This document shows, one piece after another, positions 26,159-34,465 of a stretch of DNA of 64,000 nt. Position 1 is the stretch's first letter; every line of letters begins with the position of its first letter. Both the position numbers and the translations under genes were made by a program. Source of the stretch: Bradyrhizobium tropiciagri (GTDB lineage Bacteria; Pseudomonadota; Alphaproteobacteria; Rhizobiales; Xanthobacteraceae). Under the pieces are notes generated by a model, which had not been told where the DNA came from, did no database searches, and saw nothing but the letters and a program-made list of their open reading frames with translations. The stretch lies in NCBI RefSeq assembly GCF_018130505.1, contig NZ_JAFCKH010000003.1:434001-498000 (forward strand), in the 5' to 3' direction.

Positions 26159-26264
26159 GCTGCTTCTCCCCGGGCGCGGCGCCTTTGTCCAGCCGCTTGG
26201 ATGCAAGCCTAGCATGATGGCGCCGCTGTCCTAGAGGTGTACCGTGCGGCCAGCAAAGAATTGT

Positions 26265-26666
26265 CTAGCTCTCTTTCAGCACATTCAGCGCATACCATCC
26301 CCAATAGACCCGGTGGCGATGGATCAGGCCGTCTTCGATCTCCATGATCTCGACGAGGTCCATCTGGTCGCCGTCCGGCGACTGCCGCGGATATTCCCAG
26401 GTCAGGATCCGGCCGTCGCTGAAGAAGCCCTGCTTGAAGCGCCGGCGCTGCGGCGGGTTGGTCTGGAACACGCGCGTGATGAACGTCCGCAGCGCGTCCG
26501 TGCCGCGGACGATGCCCTCACGCGTCTGCATCAGATGCTGCACCAGCGGGCTCTCGATCGAGGCATCGGGCGCATACAGCGCCAGCGCCGCCTCGAGGTC
26601 CTTGTGGCCGAGCGCTTCGTCCCAGAGCCTGTAGATGCGTTCCGCGTCGTTGTTGCTGGCTGTCAT
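26265..26666 (-). CDS. SnoaL/NTF2-like protein
   Basis: A 133-aa small alpha+beta barrel protein. ERIYRLWDEALGHKDLEAAL and LYAPDASIESPLVQHL are typical of the SnoaL-like family, which includes isomerases, hydratases and proteins with no known activity. ATG at 26666 with AGAAGGAA upstream. It is divergent from the ArsR-type regulator gene, which may control it. Confidence 0.75.
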   Translation of the reverse strand: MTASNNDAERIYRLWDEALGHKDLEAALALYAPDASIESPLVQHLMQTREGIVRGTDALRTFITRVFQTNPPQRRRFKQGFFSDGRILTWEYPRQSPDGDQMDLVEIMEIEDGLIHRHRVYWGWYALNVLKES

Positions 26667-26804
26667 GGTGGTTCCTTCTGTGCGGTTGGACATGCCCGGA
26701 TTCCAGCCGAAGACGAGGCCGTGTTGTTTCAGGAAAAGCTGAAATGAGTTTCGCGGCGTGACGAATGCGGATACGAGGTTACGGTCGATGTGGAGGACGC
26801 TGAC

Positions 26805-27494
26805 ATGGAGTCAGCCCGATCGGTGCAGACAGGCTTTTCGCGGATTGCCGAGGCGCTGGGCGATCCGGCGCGCGAGGCGATGGTGAGCGCCTTGGCCGAC
26901 GGCAAGGCGTTGCCCGCCGGCGAGCTTGCCTCGGTGGCCGGCATCTCGCCGCAGAGCGCGAGCGCGCATCTGCAGAAGCTGGTGGATGCGCGCGTGTTGT
27001 CGGTCTGGGCGCAGGGGCGGTTCAGATATTACCGGATCAGGGACGACGACGTCGCCGCGCTGATCGAGACCCTGGTCGATCTCGCGGCCAAGAGCACGGC
27101 CAATCGCAAGCGCGCGCTGCCGGCCGAGCAGCTCAGGCAGTCGCGCACCTGCTATCACCATCTGGCGGGCCAGCTCGGCGTGCTGCTCTCGAATGCGCTG
27201 ATCCGCCGCCGGTTCGTCGCGATCGACGGCCGCAGCGGTCAGGTGACCGGGCAGGGGCTGGCCTGGTGCCGCGCCGAAGCGATCGATTTCGATGCGGCGC
27301 GGCAACCGCATTGTCGGCTCTGCAACGACTGGACCGAGCGCGTGCCGCATCTCGCGGGCCCGTTTGCCAACGCCGTTCTTGCGCGGCTGCTCGCGACTCG
27401 TTGCGTTGCGCCGCATCGCATCCCGCGTGCGCTGCGGATCACCGACAAAGGGCGGGCATTCTTCGATCGGCTCGGCGTACAGGTTCCGTTCTGA
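26805..27494 (+). CDS. ArsR-type winged-helix transcriptional regulator
   Basis: A 229-aa regulator. An ArsR-like winged helix fills residues 10-95 (RIAEALGDPAREAMVSALAD, then ISPQSASAHLQKLVDARVL, RFRYYRI), followed by a larger C-terminal domain with CRLCNDWTERVPHLAGPFA, which holds two cysteines and could be a ligand or metal site. The ATG at 26805 has GGAGG eight bases upstream. Likely represses the divergent SnoaL gene and possibly itself; that is inference from position. Confidence 0.82.
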   Translation: MESARSVQTGFSRIAEALGDPAREAMVSALADGKALPAGELASVAGISPQSASAHLQKLVDARVLSVWAQGRFRYYRIRDDDVAALIETLVDLAAKSTANRKRALPAEQLRQSRTCYHHLAGQLGVLLSNALIRRRFVAIDGRSGQVTGQGLAWCRAEAIDFDAARQPHCRLCNDWTERVPHLAGPFANAVLARLLATRCVAPHRIPRALRITDKGRAFFDRLGVQVPF

Positions 27495-27536
27495 GCCGGG
27501 ACGGCTGCGCAGTGACGCAGCGGCGGCACTGCGCTC

Positions 27537-27677
27537 CCTCGCCCCGTTCTTACGGGGAGAGGGTTGGGGTGAGGGGCTGTTTCCGCAAAGACGGTGACGA
27601 CTGAATTTGCGGAGACTCCCCCTCACCCGGAACGCATCTGCGATGCGTTCCGACCTCTCCCCGCAAGCGGGGCGAGG
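27537..27677. repeat. Compound palindromic intergenic repeat
   Basis: Outer arms CCTCGCCCCG (27537-27546) and CGGGGCGAGG (27668-27677) enclose CCCCTCACCC-type inner arms and a palindrome AACGCATC-TGC-GATGCGTT. It fills most of the gap between the ArsR gene and the convergent DUF2188 gene. It resembles the dispersed GCGGGGAGAGG elements of rhizobial genomes. Confidence 0.75.
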
Positions 27678-27697
27678 TGGAAATAAGGTCATCGCTT

Positions 27698-27943
27698 CTA
27701 GCGGCCGTCCTCGACCTCGGTCTCAGGCCGGTCATTGCCGTCGGCGGTCTCGGTCAGCCACTTGCCGTCCGACGTCTCGTACTGGATCGCCTCGGTACGG
27801 CCCGGCACGCGCTGTTCGTTTGCGGCGCGCCGCGCCGCGGCAAGCGCCGCCGCATGGGTGGGAAACGGCTCCGAAAACACCCCGTTGACGGTATAGGCCC
27901 AGCCGCCGTCGTGCTGGACGACCTTGTAGGTCACGTGGCTCAT
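27698..27943 (-). CDS. DUF2188 family protein
   Basis: An 81-residue frame (81 codons to about 27943) starting MSHVTYKVVQHDGGWAYTVNG, with FPTHAAALAAARRAANEQRV and an acidic end. VVxHDGGWAYxVxG...FxTxxxAxxAA is the usual layout of the DUF2188 group. Function unknown. GCGAGG precedes the ATG; a start nine codons upstream is less likely. Confidence 0.75.
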   Translation of the reverse strand: MSHVTYKVVQHDGGWAYTVNGVFSEPFPTHAAALAAARRAANEQRVPGRTEAIQYETSDGKWLTETADGNDRPETEVEDGR

Positions 27944-28075
27944 CGGGAACCTCGCTCCGCCGTGGACCATGGGGCTGCCAGATTAGCCCACGATGTCGTA
28001 TTTTGCAGCAGCCGATCGTCCTAGGAGCCTGATCCGGAACGCCGCCCCGTCAGCCGGGGACGGAGGGAGACCATT

Positions 28076-28342
28076 ATGTGCCGCAACATCAAGACGCTGT
28101 TCAACTTCGAGCCGCCTGCCACCGAGGACGAGATCCACGCCTCGGCGCTGCAATTCGTGCGCAAGCTGTCCGGCTTCAACAAGCCGTCGCAGGCCAATGA
28201 GGCCGCCTTCAACCTTGCCGTGACCGAGGTCTCCGAGGCGGCGCGGCGGCTGCTGACCTCGTTGCACACCACGGCGCCGACGCGCGACCGTGAGGTCGAG
28301 GCGGAAAAGGCCAAGGAGCGTTCGCGGCTGCGGTTCGGCTGA
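28076..28342 (+). CDS. DUF2277 family protein
   Basis: An 88-aa protein that begins MCRNIKTLFNFEPPATEDEI and continues ASALQFVRKLSGFNKPSQAN, the typical opening of DUF2277; a C-terminal charged helix follows (REVEAEKAKERSRLRFG). Function unknown. A GGGAGAC sequence upstream gives a plausible ribosome site. The family is small, conserved and usually a single gene, as here. Confidence 0.85.
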   Translation: MCRNIKTLFNFEPPATEDEIHASALQFVRKLSGFNKPSQANEAAFNLAVTEVSEAARRLLTSLHTTAPTRDREVEAEKAKERSRLRFG

Positions 28343-28437
28343 GGCGTGGTGCGGCGGCGTTCCGTGACGTAGCTCACGGTAGCGCGGCGTCAAGGCGGGC
28401 CATGATCGCCCTTCACCCCCGGCGCCGGAGCGATGCC

Positions 28438-28737
28438 ATGAAGTCTGCCGTCCTGCTCATCCTCGGTTCGATCGCGTTCGCCGTTCTGTGGACCGGCGGC
28501 ATGCTGTGGTCGAGTGGCACAGTCGACAAGACCGACGTCATCATCCTGTCGGTCTGCGGGGTATTCGCCGGCATCGCCTGGTACTATGCGATGCGCTGGG
28601 TGTTCCAGCACATCATCAATGTCGATCCGCCATACCCCCTCCCGCGCAATCCCGCCGCGGAGCGGTGGGCATCGAACAAGGTCGAGCGCGATGATGATCG
28701 ATCGGCCCGGCTGGGCGATAAGTGCCGGCGAAGCTGA
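28438..28737 (+). CDS. Small membrane protein, hypothetical
   Basis: A 99-aa protein with two membrane segments (AVLLILGSIAFAVLWTGGML and VIILSVCGVFAGIAWYYAMRWVF) and a charged, probably cytoplasmic tail (NPAAERWASNKVERDDDR). The ATG at 28438 lies behind CCGGAG. No family recognised. Convergent with the collagen-like gene 12 bp away. Confidence 0.7.
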   Translation: MKSAVLLILGSIAFAVLWTGGMLWSSGTVDKTDVIILSVCGVFAGIAWYYAMRWVFQHIINVDPPYPLPRNPAAERWASNKVERDDDRSARLGDKCRRS

Positions 28738-28749
28738 GGACGCGAAGGG

Positions 28750-29268
28750 CTACTTCTTGTCCTTCTTGCGGTGCTTCTTCTTTTTCTTGCGATCGCCGTC
28801 TTCATCGTCATCCTCGTCGAAGCCGTCGGCATCGACGTCAAGGGCGATCGCCTCGGCGGCGGCGCGTTCGATCGCGTCGCGCTCGGCCTGTTCGGCAGCT
28901 TCGCGCTCCCTCGTGCGCTTGTAGTCCTCATAAGCGTCGAAGATCATGTGCAGCCACGGCATCACCTGGTCGATCGACGGCAACTGGCCGGGCGGGCCGG
29001 CTTCGCCGCGCGGACCTGCCGGTCCCTGCGGCCCTTGCGGACCCTTCTCGCCGCGCGCTCCCTCGGGGCCGGCCTTGCCCGGCTTGCCCTGCGGCCCGGC
29101 CTTGCCGACCGGCCCGGCCTTGCCCACCGGGCCCGGCTTGCCGCGCGCGCCTTCCGGCCCCGGCCGCCCCGGGTGTCCCTGCGGACCCGGACGGCCCGGC
29201 TCGCCCTGGCGGCCCTGCGGCCCTTGCGGGCCCCGTTGGCCCCCGCGCGAAGTTGTGTCGTCAGCCAC
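28750..29268 (-). CDS. Collagen-like protein (29 Gly-X-Y triplets)
   Basis: A 172-aa protein. Residues 10-96 are 29 uninterrupted Gly-X-Y triplets rich in Pro, Gln, Lys, Arg and Glu (for example [18 protein letters not shown]), able to form a collagen triple helix without hydroxyproline. A helical charged segment follows ([20 protein letters not shown], then Ala/Glu-rich), probably a trimerisation coiled coil, then an Asp-rich stretch and a Lys-rich end ([16 protein letters not shown]). There is no signal peptide. Bacterial collagen-like proteins are often surface adhesins or phage tail parts; no phage genes are nearby. Function unknown. Confidence 0.85.
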   Translation of the reverse strand: MADDTTSRGGQRGPQGPQGRQGEPGRPGPQGHPGRPGPEGARGKPGPVGKAGPVGKAGPQGKPGKAGPEGARGEKGPQGPQGPAGPRGEAGPPGQLPSIDQVMPWLHMIFDAYEDYKRTREREAAEQAERDAIERAAAEAIALDVDADGFDEDDDEDGDRKKKKKHRKKDKK

Positions 29269-29382
29269 TGATATGCTCCGTCGAAATGCGAAGCCGCTTG
29301 TAACAGAGGTTTGACGGCGGCTTCAATTCTGCCGGCCCGCGCGATCAACAGTCATAATCGGCCGGAGGCGAGGGAGATTGCG

Positions 29383-30372
29383 TTGCGGTTGCTGACGGAC
29401 ATGCGCGGCGATGCTGCGGGCGGCGAGGGGACGCAGACGCTCGATATCGTGGTGACGCGTGACGATCTGCGCGACGAAGCGGCCTTTCGCGCCACCGGCG
29501 TCCTCGATCTCTACCAGCAGCTGTTTCCCGCGAACGAGCGCGACAGTGCCGACGATATCGTGCGCTGGGTGCTGTCGGAGGATGTCGGGCGGCGGGAGCA
29601 GTTCACGCTCGACGGCCGCGAGATCTCATACTGTCTCGACTCGCGCTGCTTCATCCTGCGCGCCGCGCAGCGCGCGATCGGGCTCGGCTTCTTCACCTAC
29701 GACCACGCCAGCCGACTGGTCTTCTGCAACTATGTCGGCGTAGCGACGGCGTGGCGCGGCGGCGGTCTGGCGCGGGCGTTCTATCGCGAGATGGCCGGCA
29801 TGCTCGATGCGCTGTTTCCCGGCAATATCGGCGTGGCGCTCGAGGTCGAGCCGTTCGATCGCGATCAGGCCGAGGCGGTCATCACCGATCTCGAACACAC
29901 GGGCAGGCGGCAGCTCGCGGCCGAAGAGCAGGCCGCGATCCGCAGATTGCTGCGGGTGCGCTGGTATGACGCGCTCGGCCATTCCGTGTTCTGCGATGCG
30001 CGCACGAAGCGGCCGCTGTGCTGCCGCTCGCCCTGTCTCGATCCATCGCTGCCGCAGGCGGACTGGGCCGGCGCGGAGGAGGATTACTGGCTGATGTGGC
30101 AGGCGCGAACGAGCGCACCGCCCGCGTCGGTCAGTTCAGGCGAGCTCTGGCAGACGACGGTCGAGGCGATCTATGTCGAGATCCTCGCAAAGTCGCTGGT
30201 CGCCGAGGCTCCGCAAAGCCGGCGCGACTATTGGCACTATGCGACGTCGCTGGTCGCGCAGACGCTGCGACAGGGGGCGGCGGCCGAGATAGCCCTCGCA
30301 CCCTGTCTCGCTGCGGCGGACAGCTTGCTGTTACAGCGTTGGCGGCGTCTCGCGATCGACCTCGCGATCTGA
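29383..30372 (+). CDS. GNAT-like acetyltransferase, hypothetical
   Basis: A protein of about 330 aa. The middle contains FILRAAQRAIGLGFFTYDHASRL and VATAWRGGGLARAFYREM, which resembles the acetyl-CoA-binding loop (R-x-x-G-x-A) of GNAT enzymes; the C-terminal third is helical with CRSPCLDP cysteines and an acidic region. No clear family. The start is uncertain: TTG at 29383 has GAGGGAG six bases upstream, ATG at 29401 and an upstream TTG at 29311 are alternatives. Downstream the convergent Fis-type regulator begins after 3 bp. Confidence 0.6.
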   Translation: MRLLTDMRGDAAGGEGTQTLDIVVTRDDLRDEAAFRATGVLDLYQQLFPANERDSADDIVRWVLSEDVGRREQFTLDGREISYCLDSRCFILRAAQRAIGLGFFTYDHASRLVFCNYVGVATAWRGGGLARAFYREMAGMLDALFPGNIGVALEVEPFDRDQAEAVITDLEHTGRRQLAAEEQAAIRRLLRVRWYDALGHSVFCDARTKRPLCCRSPCLDPSLPQADWAGAEEDYWLMWQARTSAPPASVSSGELWQTTVEAIYVEILAKSLVAEAPQSRRDYWHYATSLVAQTLRQGAAAEIALAPCLAAADSLLLQRWRRLAIDLAI

Positions 30373-30375
30373 ACC

Positions 30376-30639
30376 TCAGCCGGCCGCGTTCTCGCAATAC
30401 GCCGGCACGTCGATGCCGTCGGCGGAGTATTCGCGGATCTTGTTGCGCAGGGTGCGGACCGACAGGCCGAGCACGCGCGCAGCGCGGGTGCGGTTGCCGT
30501 CGCAGCGCGCCAGCGTTTGCAGCACGAGCTCGCGCTCGACTTCATCGACGGTCGCGCCGATCAGCAATGGTACGATTTCATTTGGAGAAAGCGACGGCTG
30601 CGCCGCTTCTCGCGAAGCCAGGGTGAACGCATAGGACAT
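30376..30639 (-). CDS. Stand-alone Fis-type helix-turn-helix protein
   Basis: An 87-aa DNA-binding protein. The C-terminal half is a Fis/NtrC-type helix-turn-helix: ERELVLQTLARCDGNRTRAA, RVLGLSVRTLRNKIREY. The N-terminal 25 residues do not form a receiver or AAA+ domain, so this is the DNA-binding end of an NtrC-type activator alone. Such small proteins occur in rhizobia; partners are not visible here. The target is unknown. The 170-bp gap on its 5' side (30640-30811) shows nothing else. Confidence 0.82.
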   Translation of the reverse strand: MSYAFTLASREAAQPSLSPNEIVPLLIGATVDEVERELVLQTLARCDGNRTRAARVLGLSVRTLRNKIREYSADGIDVPAYCENAAG

Positions 30640-30811
30640 GATAATCTCCCGACCAACGCCCGCCTCGTCGATGAAGCGGATCGAGTACCCAACTACCCCA
30701 AAGCCCGTGTTTCCACGGTCGGCCAGTTTGGTTAACAGGTCCTTAACGCGCGTCTAACTGTTTGCTTCGCAACGAAAATACCCCGAAATCGCCACGATTG
30801 CGTTGCCGGCG

Positions 30812-31579
30812 TCACAGTGTCCGGTAGCCGCCGTCGACCATGACGATCGAGCCCGACACATAGGCCGACATGTCGGAGGCGAGGAAGATCGCAGGGCCTA
30901 CGATGTCCTCCGCCTTGCCGGCGCGACCGAGCGGGGTGTGGTCCATGAACACCTTCACCAGATCGGGATTGGTGGCGCGCACCTTCTCGTTCAGCGGCGT
31001 CTCGATGAAACCGGGGCCGATCGCATTGACGCGCACGCCGTCCTTGCCGAGCTCGGCGGCGAGCGCCTTGGTGAAGCCGAGCACGCCGTGCTTGGAGGCG
31101 GTGTAGGCCGGCGAACTCGGCGTGCGCAGATGCACGAAGGACTGGATCGAGCCGATATTGACGATGCGTCCCTTGTTCTTGCGCAGCGCTGCGAGGAACG
31201 CATGCGTCACGTTGAAGACGCCGGTGAGGTTGATCGAGATGATGTCCTCCCAATCCTTGATCACGGCCTCGTCCGCGCCGAGCATGCCGTTGCGGCGCGC
31301 GATGCCGGCATTGTTGACCAGGATCGAGACCTCGCCGATCTTGTCCGCCACCTGTTTCGCCATCGCGATGCAGGCGTCGCGATCGGTGACGTCGAGCGCA
31401 AAGCTTTCCGCCTTGCCGCCGGCGTTGAGGATGTCCTGTGCCGCCGATGCAGCGGCGTCGGCGTTCTGGTCGAGCAGCACGGTGCGCGCCCCCTCGCGTG
31501 CATAGCCGATCGCGATGGCGCGCCCGATGCCGGAGCCCGCACCGGTGATGACGGCGGTGTGATTGTCGAGAAGGGGCAT
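30812..31579 (-). CDS. SDR-family oxidoreductase
   Basis: Classical short-chain dehydrogenase of 255 aa. The cofactor loop is TGAGSGIGRAI (residues 12-22), NNAG follows near residue 90, and the catalytic Tyr-x-x-x-Lys is in YTASKHG. It ends with the usual ASDMSAYVSGSIVMVDGGY. Typical of 3-oxoacyl-ACP reductase or sugar/alcohol dehydrogenase relatives; the substrate cannot be inferred. Stands alone with an AT-rich stretch downstream. Confidence 0.9.
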   Translation of the reverse strand: MPLLDNHTAVITGAGSGIGRAIAIGYAREGARTVLLDQNADAAASAAQDILNAGGKAESFALDVTDRDACIAMAKQVADKIGEVSILVNNAGIARRNGMLGADEAVIKDWEDIISINLTGVFNVTHAFLAALRKNKGRIVNIGSIQSFVHLRTPSSPAYTASKHGVLGFTKALAAELGKDGVRVNAIGPGFIETPLNEKVRATNPDLVKVFMDHTPLGRAGKAEDIVGPAIFLASDMSAYVSGSIVMVDGGYRTL

Positions 31580-31701
31580 GGCGTTTCCTCGTTTGATTTT
31601 GCAGCGTTGTCGACAACACTATTCAAAACTGCGCCAACCGAAACGCCAAGCCGCGTTTGCGCGTTGCTGTCATCCAGATTTGGATAACAGAGGTTCAAGA
31701 T

Positions 31702-31995
31702 ATGGACCCGCAGGTCAGACAATGGAAACTCGCGATCGAGCGCTTCGGCGCGGCGCACGATCCTGACTATAACGAGATGGCCCGGATGGTCGCCGAGATC
31801 GCCGCTGGCGATGTCGACGAGACGCTGCGGCAAGCAGCCGCACAGGTGCTGCCGATCCTGCGCCAGGCGGCGGCAAAATCCGCCGACCGCCGCACCAGGG
31901 CGATGGCGCTGCGCCGGCTCGGTCTCGTCAGCGATGCGCTGCACATGCTCGCCGCGCCGCGGTTCGGCCGTCGCGGCTTGCTGCGAAGGTGCTGA
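31702..31995 (+). CDS. Small hypothetical protein
   Basis: A 97-aa reading frame starting MDPQVRQWKLAIERFGAAHD with strongly charged, helical sequence (AAQVLPILRQAAAKSADRRTRAMALRRLG). AGAGG lies about eight bases before the ATG. No family recognised. It is divergent from the SDR gene and followed at 32029 by the end of the minus-strand GST gene. Confidence 0.5.
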   Translation: MDPQVRQWKLAIERFGAAHDPDYNEMARMVAEIAAGDVDETLRQAAAQVLPILRQAAAKSADRRTRAMALRRLGLVSDALHMLAAPRFGRRGLLRRC

Positions 31996-32028
31996 CGCGG
32001 GAAGACCGGCAACTGCTCGGCCTGCCGC

Positions 32029-32736
32029 TCAACCGCCACCTTGCGCAGCGCTCACCGCGGCATGGATGGCGCGGCAATGCCGCACGATGTTGTCGTGGGC
32101 GACCACGAACTGCTTCAGCGGCGTCTCGATATCGTAGAAATAGATGTTGGCGATGAAGCCGTAGATGCCGGCATCGATGGCGGTCGGCGTGGCGCCGTGC
32201 ACATAGCCCTGCTGCGGGATCAGCGCCGCGATCGCGGCGAGATCGGCAAGGCCGCGCGCCATCGCCGCGTCGGGATCGAAGCGGCCGATGCCCTGGTAGT
32301 AGTAGCGCTGGGCATTGAACTCCTTCGCCTTGACGAGGATCTCGTCGGTCACCGCCGGATGCTCGCGCTTCAGCGCGTCGCGGAAAAAGTGCCAGTAGCG
32401 CTCGTCCTGCCAGCGCGAATACGACATCACCCAATAGAGGTCGTCGAGCATCCGCGTGATCAACAGGTTCTGGGTCCGCTGTTGCGCCGTCAGCGCGGCA
32501 TCGATCGTGAGCTGATATTTTTTGGTGAGCCAGGCGAGGATGGTCTCGCTGTCGCCGATCGTGTCAGCGCCGCCGACGATATAGGGCAGCTGGGCGCGCG
32601 GCGCCTTCGAGGCGTCGAAAATGTGCTCGTGGTGAAACGGCACGCCGGCGAGCTTCAGGAAGGCAAACACCTTCAAGCCGTAGCCGTTGTTGTCGGCGAC
32701 GCCGAACAGCGGCGGGTAGGAGTAGAGCGTGAGCAT
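32029..32736 (-). CDS. Glutathione S-transferase family protein
   Basis: A 235-aa GST-fold protein. The thioredoxin-like N-terminal domain (LTLYSYPPLFGVADNNGYGL, then FLKLAGVPFHHEHIFDASKA) has PYIVGGADTIGDSETILAWL where the SxS/ExS glutathione contact is expected (DSETI), and the C-terminal domain contains YYYQGIGRFDPDAAMARGLADL. The N-terminal active-site Ser/Tyr/Cys is not clear, as in metaxin-like members. Activity uncertain. Confidence 0.85.
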   Translation of the reverse strand: MLTLYSYPPLFGVADNNGYGLKVFAFLKLAGVPFHHEHIFDASKAPRAQLPYIVGGADTIGDSETILAWLTKKYQLTIDAALTAQQRTQNLLITRMLDDLYWVMSYSRWQDERYWHFFRDALKREHPAVTDEILVKAKEFNAQRYYYQGIGRFDPDAAMARGLADLAAIAALIPQQGYVHGATPTAIDAGIYGFIANIYFYDIETPLKQFVVAHDNIVRHCRAIHAAVSAAQGGG

Positions 32737-32884
32737 GTCGCACCGTCCCGAAGGTTTGACGAGTGAGCTTCACGGCAGGATAACGTCGTCGGGGAAAAGC
32801 GCCAGTGCGCCCGCCATCGCGCCTTCGAAACGCGAAGGGTGGGCACGGCGCCGACGCGCCGTTGCCCACCAATTCGAACGCGGC

Positions 32885-33139
32885 TCAGAACGTGCAGGTG
32901 CCGCTGTTGAGCATGCCGGTCTTGAGCGCGAAGGCGGCATCGAAGGTCGGTAGCTCGACGCTGACCACGGCGAAGTTCGCCGGCCACGGCGTGGTCGGGA
33001 TGCTCTGATCCCAGATCTGGCAGAAGCCGGTGTCCTGCCAGCGGATCAGGTGATAGGGCGAGGCGCTGGCCGGGCTCGCCGCGGCGAGCGCAGACACAGT
33101 GACGGCAACGGCGGCACAGGCGATCGAGAGGCGGCGCAT
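32885..33139 (-). CDS. Small secreted protein, hypothetical
   Basis: An 84-aa exported protein: signal peptide MRRLSIACAAVAVTVSALAA...SAS, then a short mature domain (YHLIRWQDTGFCQIWDQSIP ... GMLNSGTCTF) with two cysteines probably paired. No family recognised, although similar short proteins are common in Bradyrhizobium-type genomes. The ATG at 33139 has GGAG about eight bases upstream. The 230 bases up to 33372 contain only the divergent promoter region. Confidence 0.65.
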   Translation of the reverse strand: MRRLSIACAAVAVTVSALAAASPASASPYHLIRWQDTGFCQIWDQSIPTTPWPANFAVVSVELPTFDAAFALKTGMLNSGTCTF

Positions 33140-33372
33140 GGGGAAATCTCCAGTGTGAAAAAGTGTACGCTCCGCAGGGCAATGTCGGAGCTCAGGGGCC
33201 GATCGCCCCGGACATGCAGTGAGTATTGCAATCCCGCGAACAGGTTCAACGCGGATGGCGCGGCGGATTTCGCCGTGAACGTCCCGAATTGCGCCATCGA
33301 ACATGCTAGCTAAGCTCAAAGAGCGGCGATTCGTATGCGTCGCCACATGAGCAATTCCCGGGGAGACCGCCC

Positions 33373-33813
33373 ATGAGACTTTCATCCGCCCTTCGTGCCG
33401 CGCTGGTTGCGCTGACCGCTTTCGCAGGCCTCGCCTTCGCTTCCGCGGCGCGCGCCGACTCCGGCTTCGTCACGCTGACGATCTACAAGGCGGGCTGGAT
33501 CATCGGCGGCTCCGGCGGCGGCGGCGTGCTGACCTTCCGTGGCCGCCGCTATGCGCTCTCCACCGGCGGGCTCGATTACGGCCTCGTGTTCGGCGGCTCC
33601 AAGACCGTGCTGCGCGGCCGCGTCAGCAACATCAACCGCCCGAGCGATGTCGCCGGCGTCTACGGCGCGGCCGGTGCGGGGCTTGCGATCGGCCGCGGCG
33701 CGCGCGCCATCGTGCTGACCAACCAGAAGGGCGCGGTGCTCGAGCTGACCGGTCACCAGGTCGGCTTGATGGCCAATGCCGACCTGAGCGGTCTTGCGAT
33801 CACGATGCGGTAG
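33373..33813 (+). CDS. Secreted hypothetical protein
   Basis: A 146-aa exported protein with signal peptide MRLSSALRAALVALTAFAGL...ARA. The mature part is Gly-rich and beta-like: LTIYKAGWIIGGSGGGGVLT, FRGRRYALSTGGLDYGLVFG, DVAGVYGAAGAGLAIGRGAR. It resembles widespread rhizobial exported proteins of unknown role, and the glycine-rich strand pattern could be a lipid-binding or membrane-contact fold. No assignment. Confidence 0.65.
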   Translation: MRLSSALRAALVALTAFAGLAFASAARADSGFVTLTIYKAGWIIGGSGGGGVLTFRGRRYALSTGGLDYGLVFGGSKTVLRGRVSNINRPSDVAGVYGAAGAGLAIGRGARAIVLTNQKGAVLELTGHQVGLMANADLSGLAITMR

Positions 33814-33861
33814 AGCATGCTCCGGAAAAGTGCGAAGCGGTTTTCCGAAAAGAGCATGCTC
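33813..33861. terminator. Hairpin repeat between convergent genes
   Basis: GAGCATGCTC occurs at 33813-33822 and 33852-33861 around a hairpin CGGAAAA...TTTTCCG. A/T tracts flank the stem on both strands. It sits between the convergent secreted-protein gene and nudK and probably terminates both. The same short element is common between genes in this group of bacteria. Confidence 0.6.
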
Positions 33862-33873
33862 AAGTAAGTGCGC

Positions 33874-34455
33874 TCAGCGGAACAGATGCAGCGCTGCGTA
33901 TTGCAGCAGCATGATGGTCTTGGCGTCGACGATGCGGCCGTCGGCGATCATCGCGAGCGCCTCGTCGATGCCGAGCTCCAGCACCTCGATGTCCTCGCCC
34001 TCGTCGGCGAGCCCGCCACCGTCACCGATGCGCATCGCGGCGTCGTACTCGGCGACGAAGCAGTGAATTTTCTCGGTCACCGCGCCCGGGCTGGTGAAGG
34101 CCTCGAACACTTTCTGCACGTGTGTCAGCCGGTAGCCGATCTCTTCCTCGGCCTCGGCGCGAATCCGCGCTTCCGGCTCGGCATCGTCGAGCATGCCGGC
34201 GGCGACCTCGATCAGGAGGTCGTCATAGCCGTTGGCGAAGGCGGGAAAGCGGAACTGGCGCACCAGCACCACGGTGCGGCCGACGAGGTTGTAGGGCAGC
34301 AGCGCAGCGCCGCTGCCGCGCTCGAAGACGTCGCGGTGCTGGGTCTGCCATTCGCCGTTGGCACGCTGGTAGTCGAACGTCGCGCGCTTCAGCTCGTAGC
34401 GGCCCTTGGCGAGCGTCTGGACATCCTTGATGCGGACGCGGTCGGCGATGCTCAT
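33874..34455 (-). CDS. nudK: Nudix hydrolase, GDP-mannose pyrophosphatase type
   Basis: A 193-aa Nudix enzyme, expected to hydrolyse GDP-mannose or related sugar nucleotides. The Nudix helix reads GMLDDAEPEARIRAEAEEEIGY; as in E. coli NudK it is one residue shorter than the general Nudix box. Family segments LLPYNLVGRTVVLVRQFRFP and EAFTSPGAVTEKIHCFVAEY are also typical. It is the third gene of an operon, 10 bp behind the acetyltransferase gene. Confidence 0.87.
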   Translation of the reverse strand: MSIADRVRIKDVQTLAKGRYELKRATFDYQRANGEWQTQHRDVFERGSGAALLPYNLVGRTVVLVRQFRFPAFANGYDDLLIEVAAGMLDDAEPEARIRAEAEEEIGYRLTHVQKVFEAFTSPGAVTEKIHCFVAEYDAAMRIGDGGGLADEGEDIEVLELGIDEALAMIADGRIVDAKTIMLLQYAALHLFR

Positions 34456-34465
34456 GCGTAACTCC

